DNA from: Cenococcum geophilum 1.58
Lineage: Eukaryota; Ascomycota; Dothideomycetes; Gloniales; Gloniaceae
Direction of reading: 5' to 3'
NCBI GenBank assembly: GCA_001692895.1
Contig: KV748180.1
Location: 434,001 to 498,000 of the forward strand
Length of the DNA stretch: 64,000 nt
Position numbers and translations under genes: made by a program. A model generated the notes under the pieces. The model ran no database searches. It saw nothing but the letters and a program-made list of their open reading frames with translations, and was not told the DNA's origin. Below, one piece after another: positions 24,337 through 35,115 of this stretch; within the stretch, counting starts at the first letter, position 1; each line of letters starts with the position of its first letter.

Positions 24337-26914
24337 TCAAAAGCCGCCCTCTTCCTGCTCCCCATCCTTCTGCACATCTAAACCCCTCAGCCTCCTCGCT
24401 AGTAATCCAGCGCCAGGCGCAGCGGGTCCACAAAACGCGTTGCCACCGTATCCGACATCGCCTCTGTTGAGCTTATCATACGTTTCCACGCTCGCACCGC
24501 CAAGACTACCAGTATCAAGACTAGAAGTATTCCTTTTCACACCAGTCATGGGCGACGTATGACTCTCCAGAGAGGTTGAAGTCGCGGCGGTGTTTGTGCG
24601 TGAGCGGAAAGGGCTCTCAGGATCCAAATCCATCGGGTCTCTGCTCACAGGTCTAGAGTCAACAGCTGCCAGACGAGTAATGCCGAACGGAATGGGGCCT
24701 ATAGAGGGCGTCGGGCTTCCATATCCGCCACCGCCCGTGAATTGGTAAGCGGGTGCAGGCAGCGGTGGATGTCCTCCGATCCCATCAACTCGATCGTAAG
24801 TGTGGTGGGCGAGCGAAAATCCAGCACTGCGTCGTCTGAACGCCTTCTCTGCGGTCAATTGTGCCGCAGAGGAGGATGTGGCGTGCTGTGCAGAGGTATC
24901 GCGCGTGGGTTTGTAAGCGCTGTAGCGAGGTTCTGGGAGTTGAATCTCGTTGCGCAGTTTCTCCTTCCCGTCTGGGACTCGATTGGCGAAAACAACTCGA
25001 ATGCCTTTGTACAGAAAATACCGCCCCTTGGATGGACAGCAAATATGCAAATGGATTAAATAACGCAATATTGGGCGATCGTTCGGGTCGTCCGAATTAC
25101 TCAGCGCAGCTTCCGGTCTATCCGTACCAAAGTTTTTTCGTGAGGATAACGGCATGTCGATGATGGGACCAGCTGAGTAACTGCGTTGGCGTATGAACGT
25201 TTTCTGCCCTGCTTCCATGTCGGAGAGATCGTAAGGGACGAGGAAAAGCTTTACTGCTGTCTTGTTGGGGTTCTTAATAACGATCTGCAGCTGGCCCTGT
25301 TGTGGAATGCGGTAACTACCACCTGGAGGCGCTTTAGGTGATGTGGATCTTCGCTTCATTTTTTCTCTCTTGCGAAGGTCGGCTTTGGAGTGGAGTTCTG
25401 ACGCGTCATTCCGCGGGCTTGGTTGAAAGTCCAAATCATCATGATCCGAATTTTGGACTGTATGCCGGCGTCGTCGCCGGGCGCCTTCTCCGCTTTCGTC
25501 CGGCGGCGATAGGGAATTTTCGATATCAATGAGGCCGACATAAGGACTAGGGGAATCATCTGCTATGCGACCATTACCACTATTGTAGCTATAGAAAACC
25601 GCAGGAAATGGCACGGTCACATGTGGAGGACAACGCAGATTAGCTTTGCATTGCCCTTTCCCAAGAACTCCTATCTGTGCAACAAAGTTCAGGGGCCGTG
25701 AGGGGGTAGTAGACATCCTTCCCCTTAAGATAGATTCTTCGTAGGAACCGACCATAGGTGCATGTTGTAAGGGTGAGGCGTCTGAGGAAATCGAAGGCCT
25801 GCGTGGCTGTAGAAGTGGAGTTTGAGGAGTAGAGTTCGGATGTATTTGGTTGATCGAGGTCAAGGAACGTCGCGGTTGATGTGCCTGGTACGGAAAGATC
25901 CCCTCTTTGCGGAACGAGGATACATAGACTCCTGTGGGTGCTCTAGTAGTAGATCGTTCTATTGGAGAAGACCTAAAAGTTTGAAATGATCTCGGTGAAA
26001 AAGTGTGCCGTCTGTTGTATCTTTCGGGACTCCTTGAAGATTGCCTTGACCTTGGTCTAGACGAGAAATCGAGATCGGTATTGTTCGACTGCTGTACTAA
26101 TGGGCTTGTCGGTGGCATTAACACAAACGACGAAGACAGCGACGAATGAGATGTTGCTCTCGACCTGACAACAGGCCGGCTGTTGACTGGATCTCTAAAA
26201 GAGAATTGAGATTCACTCCTGGTTGAGCCAAATGCTGCTGGTTGAAAAGCATGATGCCACGGAGCCACGGGCGATGTGGCCAAAGGAACGATGTTTGTGC
26301 CATCTTCATATTTAGCATTGTCCTTCTCTTGCCTAAAATCACCAGAGTGTAAAGCCGACTTTGGTCGTTCGATTTCTGATCCAGCAGATGCATTATCATA
26401 CAGGGGATCCGGTGTTGATTTGCGAGAATCCTTGAGTTCTGCTGCTGGTAACAGAGGCGTAGCAGGTCTCTCTCCAATTATTGTCGATGGCTCCCGGGTG
26501 TCTTCAGCATATTTTCCATTCTACGACACCTCATTAGGATCTGGCTTTCCCGATCTCGGAAAGTCCTCCACAGCCCACCCAACTAGAAAAATATCTATAC
26601 AATCATTGGGCAGGAAAATTTTAGGCATAACTTACATTCTGATGCGGAGGCCACGACGGGCTCTTTCCTCTTTTTATTCTCTCAATCAACTCCACCCTGC
26701 TCAACATAGCCGCTCTCCCGTCATTGAGAGTAGTAGCGACCACATCAGAACGAGACATGGTGCCCATAGCATTTTCAGAGTGCAATCTTCCTAGCAGTGC
26801 ATCTCCAGAAGCTGGATCGGTATACCGTGGTCGCTGTGACTCCTCGTTATTGGGATTATCAAGCCGAGAAGGCGATTTTCGGAGGCCATCGTAATGATCA
26901 TGGAATATGGGCAT
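24337..26914 (-). CDS. Atos-like protein (FAM214 family)
   Basis: Two exons, 26636-26914 and 24337-26520, give 820 aa; the 115-nt intron has GTAAGT and TCGTAG. The first exon ends with SRVELIERIKRGKSPSWPPHQN, a conserved start of fungal Atos-like proteins. A DUF4210-type segment (ESILRGRMSTTPSRPLNFVAQIG..GQCKANLRCP) lies near residues 350-400. The C-terminal Atos domain (GSYRIPQQGQLQIVIKNPNKTA; GRYFLYKGIRVVFANRVPDG) spans about 500-630. The remainder is Ser/Pro-rich and disordered. The animal homologue Atos is a nuclear transcription regulator and fission yeast relatives were linked to meiosis; transfer of either role to this protein is inference. Start choice: ATG 26914 gives the conserved MPIFHDHYDG N-terminus. 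Confidence 0.85.
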
Positions 26915-27594
26915 TATGAAGACCGCGATTCCTGAAAGGTCGCATGAATTCGAGTTTTTCGAGAGAGTGGCGAGCTCCAAATGAGCGGAGGTAGCAGTGG
27001 CGAGGTAGCTCGGCGGGGATGAGGTATACTTTGTATCAAGCCAGCGGTTAGAGCACTGTATGGCACCGACACTTCTGTATGAGTAAGAGTACTGTAAGAG
27101 CTGGAAGTACACATTACTGTGCTGGCTCCACTTACAGATCAGGAGTTTTGAATTTCAGGCGGGTAGGAGAATTTAGCTGAGACAGGAGGACAGCGTCCCT
27201 CGCAAAGACTCTCGTAAGGTGCAGGTCCCAATGACGACAAGGGACAAAGGCTGGGCATGTCACGCTGATGGCTGCAGCTTCAGCCGTTTTGTATCTGCTG
27301 GCGTGTAGAGGTCACACGATACGCCAAATGCACTTGTTGCACTTTCTTTATTGCGTGCCCGCTCTCTAGCCCGAATAGACGCGCATAATTGTGCAAGAGT
27401 GGCATAATATTGTCGAGCGTGCGCTGGCTCTTTCTCCGTGGCAGCGTCCACCTTGGTCCCTCGCGCCTGGCCATGATGTGACTCCTCCGCACAAGCCTGT
27501 GCTGCCGATCATGGTCCACCTCAAAGAATTTCACCAACCACCCCGAATGCACGCCGAGAACAACCCACTCCGGCCGCCTCCGCAATTAGCTACA
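26915..27594. promoter_or_regulatory. Divergent promoter region (Atos-like / FYV7-like)
   Basis: These 680 bp separate the start codons of two divergent genes and must carry both promoters. Open frames on both strands through 27260-27590 are not supported by domains. No clear factor site was recognised. Confidence 0.4.
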
Positions 27595-28329
27595 ATGGCA
27601 ACCAAACGCCCGCGAGACGATGACGAAAGCAAGTCTTCGAAAAAATATAGGAAGGGCTTCTCTGTTGGGCCTGCCAATTTGCCTGATGGCACTCACAAGC
27701 GGAAAGGTGTGATACCACCATAAGCAGCTTTTTTCGGGCCCAGACAACCACCCTGCATGTCAGCGGGAGCTTGCACCGTTTGTTGATTCGGCATTGCCAA
27801 TACTGATAAGTTTGCAGTTCAAAAGATAAAGAAGGATCTGATCCACAAAGCGAAGATTAGGAAGGAATATGCGAAGCTCAAAGCGCGAGAGTTACCCGCC
27901 GAGCCACAGCATTCTGTCTATGAGCGATACGATGAAAAACCTGACGCCGACAATGGCACTGCAAAGCCTACTTCAGAACCAACTTTAAAACTTCATCCAG
28001 ATCGCCAAGTCCTTCTCGACGGACCGTCTCCCGAACCCGAACAAGCCCCAGAGCGAGCAAATCCCCACAAACCTAGAAAGCGACTACGGCCACAACCATT
28101 CAATCATGAGGCTGAGCTAGCGCAAAAACGGCGAGAGGAGGCGGAAGCACGTCAGAAGGCACGAGAAGAAACCGAGAATGAACGGCAGCGGAGGGTAGCG
28201 GAGAGAGAGCGTTTTCGAAAAGCGATGACGAAGGCTCGAACAGGCGGACGAAACGGTCAGAGGAAGCTGGGACGAGAGAGCAAAGTGTTGCTGGAGAAGG
28301 TCAAGAGACTGGTCGGAGATGGAGGTTAG
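27595..28329 (+). CDS. FYV7: rRNA-processing protein, FYV7-like
   Basis: FYV7 is a small nucleolar factor needed for 18S rRNA maturation and small-subunit assembly in yeast. Two exons, 27595-27706 and 27818-28329, give 207 aa. The N-terminus reads KKYRKGFSVGPANLPDGTHKRK. The conserved core QKIKKDLIHKAKIRKEYAKL is formed across the 111-nt intron. A Pro/Glu-rich linker follows, then a long charged helix (EAELAQKRREEAEARQKARE onwards) and a basic tail, a typical layout for the family. The donor is GTGTGA, a weak consensus, but the frame and the conserved valine at the junction support it. The product is Lys/Arg-rich, as expected for a pre-ribosome protein. Confidence 0.85.
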
Positions 28330-29063
28330 TGCCAACTCTGTGAGGCTCGGGAAAATAGACAAAGCTTGGATATCATGTTGCCATCAGATATGCACAAGGC
28401 CATACAGAATGGAGGCAACGTGCACACGCAAATTAGCTACTGTTGTAGGTAACTACGTGTATCGCTCACCCAGTGCATAATGATGCGATATTTACGTCTT
28501 AGAGCGGACCGATTTCCCTCTATGGCCGGCAAATCACTCTCATATCACATTATGTTGATGTGTTCAGGAGATATATTCATATTCTTCTAAATTCTTAAAT
28601 CTATAAAGCGCTTCCACAGTACCGCAGATAATTTCTTTTTTCATTCAATCCCGTACTGCTGGGGAGCTTGCGCTAAGGTTATTCTTAGAAGAGAAAATTG
28701 TTACCATGCAAAATTTTTATAAACCACGACAACGTAGAGATTTTGTATAAGAATCCTAAATGTCGCGAAGAAATCCTGAACCTCGGCTTGAAATAAGCTG
28801 GTATACTGCTTAAGCCAGACTCTCAGAATAATAGTGATGGTCAAGCCTGGGTTCATATGGTCAGGACGGAGGCGACGACGGTAACATATTTCACCATTCA
28901 TATATTTCAATTTCGTTCACTCTCAGAGCGGGTTCCAAGACCAACTCCTCCATCACAACACATCTCAATCCCCCGAAATCCAAACACCCAGCACTACAGC
29001 ACACGCATTACAAATATTTCCCCGGCTTGTTGCCTGAGTTCATCTTGGCCCGTCTTCCACAGC
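28330..29063. other. Intergenic region
   Basis: This contains the 3' end of the FYV7-like gene and the promoter of the next gene. The next gene's frame is open upstream to an ATG at 28857. That extension is Thr/Ser/Pro-rich with few charged residues and looks untranslated. Confidence 0.4.
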
Positions 29064-30812
29064 ATGAGTTATTATCCACGCGAAAGGAGTGTCCTCGACC
29101 CTTACTCTATTTGTCTTCGATGCCATTTGTCTCTCACTTGTCCACGACATACATTCATCCCAGGCATTTCCATCGCTTGGTCAATAATTGATACATTTCG
29201 AAAGGAAAAATACAAGAAGGGGAGCCTATATAACCAATTCGCTCGGACCTTTCCAAGCAACTATTCGTCCTTCAGGACTTGTAGCAACTTTAGACTTTCT
29301 AACAAGCCTCTGGCGCGGCCATACACCAACAGGGAAGGCAATACATCACCTTCGGCCTCGTCAACTGAACCCGCCGCCGGCAGCATTATGAACGCCTCCA
29401 GTCGTAGCGACCCGCTGAGTTACGCAGATGGAGTTCATGCGGTATACCTTCAATGTCCTATCCACAGAAAACCCGTCCGACCCTCCTCAATGCATACAGC
29501 GCCCCCAATAGATGACTACTTAGGGCTACCTCTGTGCTTATGCAACAACTGCAAAACGAATTCAGATCCAGCAAATATCGGACTGTGCCAACTTAGCAAA
29601 GAGCGACCATCAACTCTATTGGCGCACTTTCGCCATATGCCTAAGGAGCTTCAGTTGGAAGTCCTAAGTTACGTAAATCCAACTTCGCTCTTTATCACCA
29701 TTCACATCTATCCAGACATTGCAGAACTGTTTACACATTTCGGGGCATCTTTAAAGGCCACTATTATAAAGCATCAATTCGCCCGCGAGTCGCAAATTTT
29801 CACGCTGCAAAAGTGTGATTGGACGACGAACCCTACCAAGTATCTCTGGTTACCACAGTGCACCCCCTTTTACTTACTCCATCTCAGCTACATGCAAGAT
29901 GCAACACATCTCATTGCTAACTTCTTCACCAAGCACTTCAGCACGTGCCTCAGCACATTTGAAGACTTCTCGTCCGAGATTTTAGATCTCTGGCTATTCT
30001 TCTGCACTTCCCCAAACTGCAGAGACTCTGTCAAAGAGATATGGAATTACATCGGCTCACTCGACGTCACTCGCCGCCATTCTTTGACACGCATGATTAT
30101 CTTGCTATCGAGAGGAATTAGACGGCTCCATCCTATAATCTGGCCGTGGAACTTTCCCGTGCGCTACGCCCAAGAGTTCAGTTACCCAGCTATCCTACCC
30201 ATTCTCGACCACATCTACATCTACCTAACACTGAACTGCCTGCGCGAGAGTATGCATGACGTTCTCAAGCTATTCTATGAGCACCGTCCCAAAAGCATAG
30301 CCATTATCAAAAAAATATTCGGATTCGAAAAGCTCTGGGACAGAGCCGTCTACACCTGCGCAAGCCCACACGACCACAACCTGCTAATCCTAAGCCGAAA
30401 GACGTATATCATCCGCTACATCGGCGACCGCACTAACGGCCACATGCTCCTATACCCGCCCTCACGCAGCGTATCCGGCGAGGCTGCCATCGCTGACATA
30501 ACCGCAGACGCCACCACAAATGTGCATTATTTTGTGGAAGACCTGGTTGGACACAACGAGTGGATGGCGCTACAAATGGCGGCGAGGCTGCTGCCAAACA
30601 CGCCTCTCGACTGGGCGCACTTCTGCAACCGCACGCCTAGATTGCGTCCCAGCTTCTCGCATCCCCGGAACTTGGGGTGGCAATGGTGGCGGTGGCATAA
30701 GTCGCAGTTCACTGAACAAGGCAGTATTGGGATCCCGATGATGTTTGAGATGGAGGAATTACGAGGTCAGTTGAAGCGGGAGGAGGCAAAATTGCTGCGG
30801 GACCGGAGCTAG
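29064..30812 (+). CDS. F-box-like protein of unknown function
   Basis: A long open frame of 582 aa from ATG 29064 (MSYYPRERSVLDPYSICLRC), or 651 aa from ATG 28857. An early Cys pair (CLRCHLSLTC) and a second group, LCLCNNCKTN, could bind zinc. The F-box-like helix RHMPKELQLEVLSYVNPTSL begins near residue 190 of the short form. The following 380 residues contain conserved-looking aromatic and helical segments (LWLFFCTSPNCRDSVKEIWN; NEWMALQMAARLLPNTPLDW) but no domain I can name. There are no introns, which is unusual here for a gene this long. If the F-box is real it would recruit Skp1; substrate unknown. Coding status is well supported by frame length and codon character. Confidence 0.65.
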   Translation: MSYYPRERSVLDPYSICLRCHLSLTCPRHTFIPGISIAWSIIDTFRKEKYKKGSLYNQFARTFPSNYSSFRTCSNFRLSNKPLARPYTNREGNTSPSASSTEPAAGSIMNASSRSDPLSYADGVHAVYLQCPIHRKPVRPSSMHTAPPIDDYLGLPLCLCNNCKTNSDPANIGLCQLSKERPSTLLAHFRHMPKELQLEVLSYVNPTSLFITIHIYPDIAELFTHFGASLKATIIKHQFARESQIFTLQKCDWTTNPTKYLWLPQCTPFYLLHLSYMQDATHLIANFFTKHFSTCLSTFEDFSSEILDLWLFFCTSPNCRDSVKEIWNYIGSLDVTRRHSLTRMIILLSRGIRRLHPIIWPWNFPVRYAQEFSYPAILPILDHIYIYLTLNCLRESMHDVLKLFYEHRPKSIAIIKKIFGFEKLWDRAVYTCASPHDHNLLILSRKTYIIRYIGDRTNGHMLLYPPSRSVSGEAAIADITADATTNVHYFVEDLVGHNEWMALQMAARLLPNTPLDWAHFCNRTPRLRPSFSHPRNLGWQWWRWHKSQFTEQGSIGIPMMFEMEELRGQLKREEAKLLRDRS

Positions 30813-33238
30813 CAAGAACGAATCCGGACCTAAGCGCCCCATTAGTGATGGTCTAGGAGAGCAAGAGCCTTTTCCTGCATCCTCAGACACCAAATGTTTC
30901 CGCTATCGACCGTCGGTAGATTTTGGAACAATTATAAAGCACAGGCTTAGCCAGAGCTCGTGTTGACGATTTCAATAACTAAAACGACTGACGAGAGAAG
31001 GAATTGAGTTGGTGGTTGATTTCCAGGGGATAAATTGGAAGGTCGAGGATTGAACAGGGTAATGGACTGGGTGAGGATAGTTGAGGACTGCGAAGCAATC
31101 ATGGTCGAAAAACTGAGCCCGAAGGATAAGTGGATGCGGCAATGGCTATGTTCATAGAGCGGTTTATGCAAGAAATACTGCCCACCCCAGCAATGCGGAG
31201 TTCCCTCGAGTGATAAAATGTTATAAGTAACGAATTCTACACATTATAGTGCTTCCAGCCCTCTTTGTACGGACTGAAAACTTCCCATCATTTTCGGGAG
31301 CCTTGCTACTAAATCGTTTCGATGGCTCAATCAGCGGGCAGATACATTTTCTTCTTATTTCTTATGGCCGAATGGCGACTCTAGCCTAGCTCGCAGAGCG
31401 ACATTTCCAACTAGAAGCTAAAGCAGTATTCTCCAATCCATCCCAAACTCTCACGTTAGGATATACGTAATGTGCTACAATCCCCAGATCAGCTTATACC
31501 CGAGCACTCCAGAAAGGTTACCAAAACTCACTCCGCTCAGCCAAGGCCAGCGCTGCTATATCATCATCGAAGTACTTCGTACCAACAATCCGGGATGGCG
31601 CAAGACTGCTCTCGGCCCATTCTACGAATGCTAGTAATATGTTGTGCGCAGGGTTATTTTCCGCCAATGGGTACGTCTGTCCGATATCCCAGGCACTGAG
31701 CCCTGTGGAACAGTGATGCATCCTGGGAACGAAAAAAGCCAGTGGAACTCATGAAGCCCATTAAGGGTCAGGTTCAGCAGTCTAAACCCGAATAGTAGCG
31801 CATTGGATGTGCTGAGGTTACGGTCTGTATGGGCTTCAACTCAGCATTGGGCTTCTCGCGTGAAATTCGAGGTTAAGCTACTAACCTCATCGTTTCGGCT
31901 GTGGTAAGACAGGACCCCACAACCTCTTGCATAGAATTGAGAAAGATCAGTTTCACCAGTGTTCACTCGGCCGGGATCAATCTTGATGGCGAGGTTGATG
32001 TCTGTTTTATTAAAATTGCATTCACATGAAGGAAGGGTATATCTGAACTTGTCTATCCAGGTCGGATTTTGCCGATTACCCTGTTCCTGTTCCAGTTGCC
32101 TATCACCCTATGACTCACACTGTTTCTGTTGCCTGTACCCCCCTTGTTGCTTACAACTTTCTCATGTATTATAGCTTCTTTTCTTCATAGTTTGACAGAG
32201 TCCTCCTCATCCCCTTCTGATCTGCATCAGATTGACAGAACTACTAGATCAATGATATCATGTAAGAACTCTTAAAATCAACATATCCTAGGGACGTCCT
32301 TGTGCTAGCCAAACTACCAAATAACGGGAATGAAACAATTGGAACTATAAATAAAACGTCAAAATGAAGACGATTATTTGATGTTACTAAAAATTTAACG
32401 AAACCCTATGAAGAACATCAAGCAGTACGGGGATCGTCCTTCTTGCGTACCCAACACTTTGAAGAAACAACTTTGTATAGCAAGTACACGGAGCTCTCGA
32501 ACGTGCCGTAAAATTTGCTTTCAAAACAGACCCTTGACCCCAATGAAATAGGACCAGTATCACTATTGAAACAAATTACAAAGGCGGATATTACCCTAAA
32601 TGCCCAGAATAGACGACGTAGTAGAGAATGGTATAAAAACTAGAGCGAGTTTGGCCAGCCTTGCTATATCATTTGCTTCCCGAATCAGAATTCCAAGATA
32701 TTTGTCGATTCGTGGCTAGATCTCGCGTTGCTGAATAACTTGACTTCTTACTTCCAGCAAGCATGCCTCTCGAGAATTTTCTGATTGCATTTGAGGGATG
32801 TAGCGAAGCTCATGGTGCCGTACGAGTCTTCCAACCCAGTCAATAAGACGGATACATCGTCTAAGGCGTGTAATAGCATAAAAATTGTTTCTATGGTCGT
32901 TACGGACGCCGGCGAGGTAGCCTGGTTCGATGTCACGTTGAAGCACACCATCACGTACTTCGCCAAGGGCCGCTGCGCACCAATCAAGTGATGATTCTAT
33001 GGCCTCGTTCAAAAGGGTTTCTTGAACCTCGGTTTTTACTTTGTCGTTAACTTTACAAATATTTATTGCGGTAAACGACGTTTGGCGGAGTTGGCGAAAA
33101 TGAAATACCATGCTACTGCGAAATGATCGATGGCTTGGTTCCCTTATCTCATGACTAGAATTGGTATTCTAAAATCGAGGGATAAGATTCTTATTCCGTG
33201 GATGAATACCGACCGCGGGTCGAGCGTCAATCAATGGG
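30813..33238. other. Intergenic region with repeat fragment and minor frames
   Basis: This 2.4-kb stretch has no well-supported gene. It contains the second copy of a dispersed repeat (32088-32175). The minus-strand frame at 32716-33111 (131 codons, MVFHFRQLRQTSF..) has normal amino-acid composition. It could be the 3' remnant of the broken gene upstream of it at 33239-34085, but I cannot join them through valid splice sites. Confidence 0.4.
32088..32175. repeat. Dispersed repeat fragment, copy 2
   Basis: It matches 23629-23703: TTGCCTATCACCCTATGACT, then CTGTTGCCTG, a C-tract and CTCATGTATTATAG. About 20 of the first 23 positions agree. Non-coding. Confidence 0.5.
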
Positions 33239-34085
33239 TTAGTCAATACAGTGACTGTAAATAGTTATAGTCTTGCGCTCCTTGGAACTAAGATAGAAGG
33301 GGGAGAAGCTCTTATTCATACGCATTGCTCCTGGGAAGCTGAAAAATGATTAGAATATAGGAGTAGTCTCTACTTACTAGCTGGAAGGTCTTTCGAGGAT
33401 GTTAGGTCCCAGTGCACGGATGTGTGACCCTTCAGCCACACATTTTGTAACCAACTGCCCCACCGTTGAAACATTGGTTTGGCCTTGGAGCCAGTCCATG
33501 CAAGACCCCCCAGAGAAAATATGCGGCCGAAGACTTATAATATTTGCGAAAGGTTGCGTAATATTATCAGGAACCGGACACGGCATGGGTGAGGCCGTAG
33601 TACCCTTCCAATGGAAAGGGTTGTCGCTCGTCACTAGATGGTTCTCAAAGAAGCAGGGGTCTGGAGACAGGCAATGCCCCAGGATTTCTACCAGGTCTCG
33701 TGAAAGATCTTCTGCAAATATAATTCTGTGGACCATGTTGATGCCTCGCTCCTGGTTCAGTAAAATTTCCAGACCCATCTCGGAACTCAAAAGTATCCTC
33801 CACAACACGCATATTCCCTGAGTCTTCCAGAAGAATGTCCACTATTTGAACATCAACTTTCTCCATCCTACGGACGACCTGATTGCCAGATGTATACGGG
33901 CTTCTGAAGTCTGGAGATACAAGTTCTGCGAGGAGTTCAAGTCGCGGCCATTCTTGAGTCAAGCTTCGAACGTAATCAACGTACGGGTATTCGTGTAAGC
34001 TTTCAGGAGTTTCTATAGTGTATGAGAAGAGAGTTAGCAAAAAGCTTGCAGACAGCATTAGGCGACGCTTTAATAGGTCTCGCAT
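33239..34085 (-). pseudogene. Broken CorA-like fungal membrane-protein gene
   Basis: The frame from ATG 34085 reads YPYVDYVRSLTQEWPRLELL, then VDVQIVDILLEDSG and VVEDTFEFRDGSG. Near 33750-33780 the conserved reading moves to another frame, giving MVHRIIFAEDLSRDLVEILG and DPCFFENHLVTSDN, as in fungal CorA-like Mg2+ transporter-family proteins. The shift cannot be spliced, because the only GT..AG available is about 25 nt, so it looks like a 1- or 2-nt indel. Further on, a plausible 39-nt intron (33339-33377) leads to YFPGAMRMNKSF and a stop at 33239. The C-terminal membrane segments and the GxN motif are missing. I regard it as a decayed, truncated gene. The family call is tentative, and a sequencing error could explain the frameshift. 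Confidence 0.5.
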
Positions 34086-34556
34086 AAGGCCGCAAGGCTG
34101 AGATGGTTATAGCAAGGCAGACTTTTGGTGGCGTTTCCGGCATAGCATGCATGACCATTCTAAGAGCGTGAGAGCGTCATCATTTTAGATATGATAAGTC
34201 TGCGTGTATAGGCTCTTTTGCTCGAGATATGGAGACGTTGTGAAGGTTAACAGAGGTTGTAGACATGAATAGCGTTAAAGCGGAAAAATACTCAATATGT
34301 TTATTTTGAGGTGCAAGTTCTTACTACTCCCTTTTTCATCCACACTCTCTCCATTGAACTAATGCAGACGAACTAATACGAGTCATCAAGACCATACCCG
34401 TGGTTACCAATGCCCATGATCATAAAATGTGTCATACAAGGGCAGTATCAGCTCGTTGATAATCATGGCGAATCTGGCGAATCTGACTTTGGGGAGTCAT
34501 TCACTGTTCATATTGGTGTTCGATATAGCTCAACATGACTCGGAGGTACCAGCCGC

Positions 34557-34702
34557 TTATCCCTTAACCCGTCAAAATTGGTCCTTCTCTTATTGATAAG
34601 AATTAGGCCAATAAGAGAGGTTGGGTAAATACAAAATACCCAATCAACAATAATAACAAATCTTTATCGATAGCAGATGGGTGCTGACGAGTTAAGGGAT
34701 AA
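34557..34702. repeat. MITE-like element sharing ends with the 17-kb palindrome
   Basis: The termini TTATCCCTTAACCCGTC and GACGAGTTAAGGGATAA are inverted repeats with one mismatch in 17. The element is 146 bp with an AT-rich interior containing smaller palindromes (for example GGGTA around TACCCAATC). Both ends abut TA. The TATCCCTTAACCCG end is identical to that of 17026-17147. Bases 34086-34556 beside it hold no gene I can see. Confidence 0.65.
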
Positions 34703-34849
34703 ACAATATAAGAGCTGCCGCAGGGTGTGACTCACAGTTGAGAGGCGGAACAGAGGATGAGTCGTAGGGTTCAGGTATTATTGGGTTGTTCATGACTGAT
34801 CCCTTAGGCTAACTCGCACCAAGTCGGATTTAGCGAGTTGCCCCACCAA

Positions 34850-35115
34850 GCGACGCACCGCCAAAAACTCCTCTCCGCCCTCGACTGAGAAGCTCTCACT
34901 CTCTCCCATCGTCTCCCATCGACCACCTCGACTCTCATAGCCATCAAAAAGGGCTTCTTTCAGAGCGCTTCACCTTCGTGCCACTGGCCTAGAGAGGCAG
35001 AGCTTTCAACTGCCTTTTCACGTTCTTCCGAACGTATCACTCATCGAAGCGGGGTACTCTGCAACCTCGCCATCACCAAAGTTTTCAGTAAAACAATCGT
35101 AACAACACCGCCATC
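34850..35115 (+). promoter_or_regulatory. Pyrimidine-rich promoter and leader of EF2
   Basis: From 34868 to 34990 the plus strand is CT-rich (CTCTCACTCTCTCCCATCGT). This is typical of core promoters and leaders of highly expressed fungal genes such as translation factors. The leader ends CCGCCATCATGG, a good start context. Exact transcription start is unknown. Confidence 0.5.

Noticed and set aside
33399..33821. 140-codon plus-strand frame over the CorA-like relic
   Set aside because: It is the antisense of the conserved minus-strand blocks.
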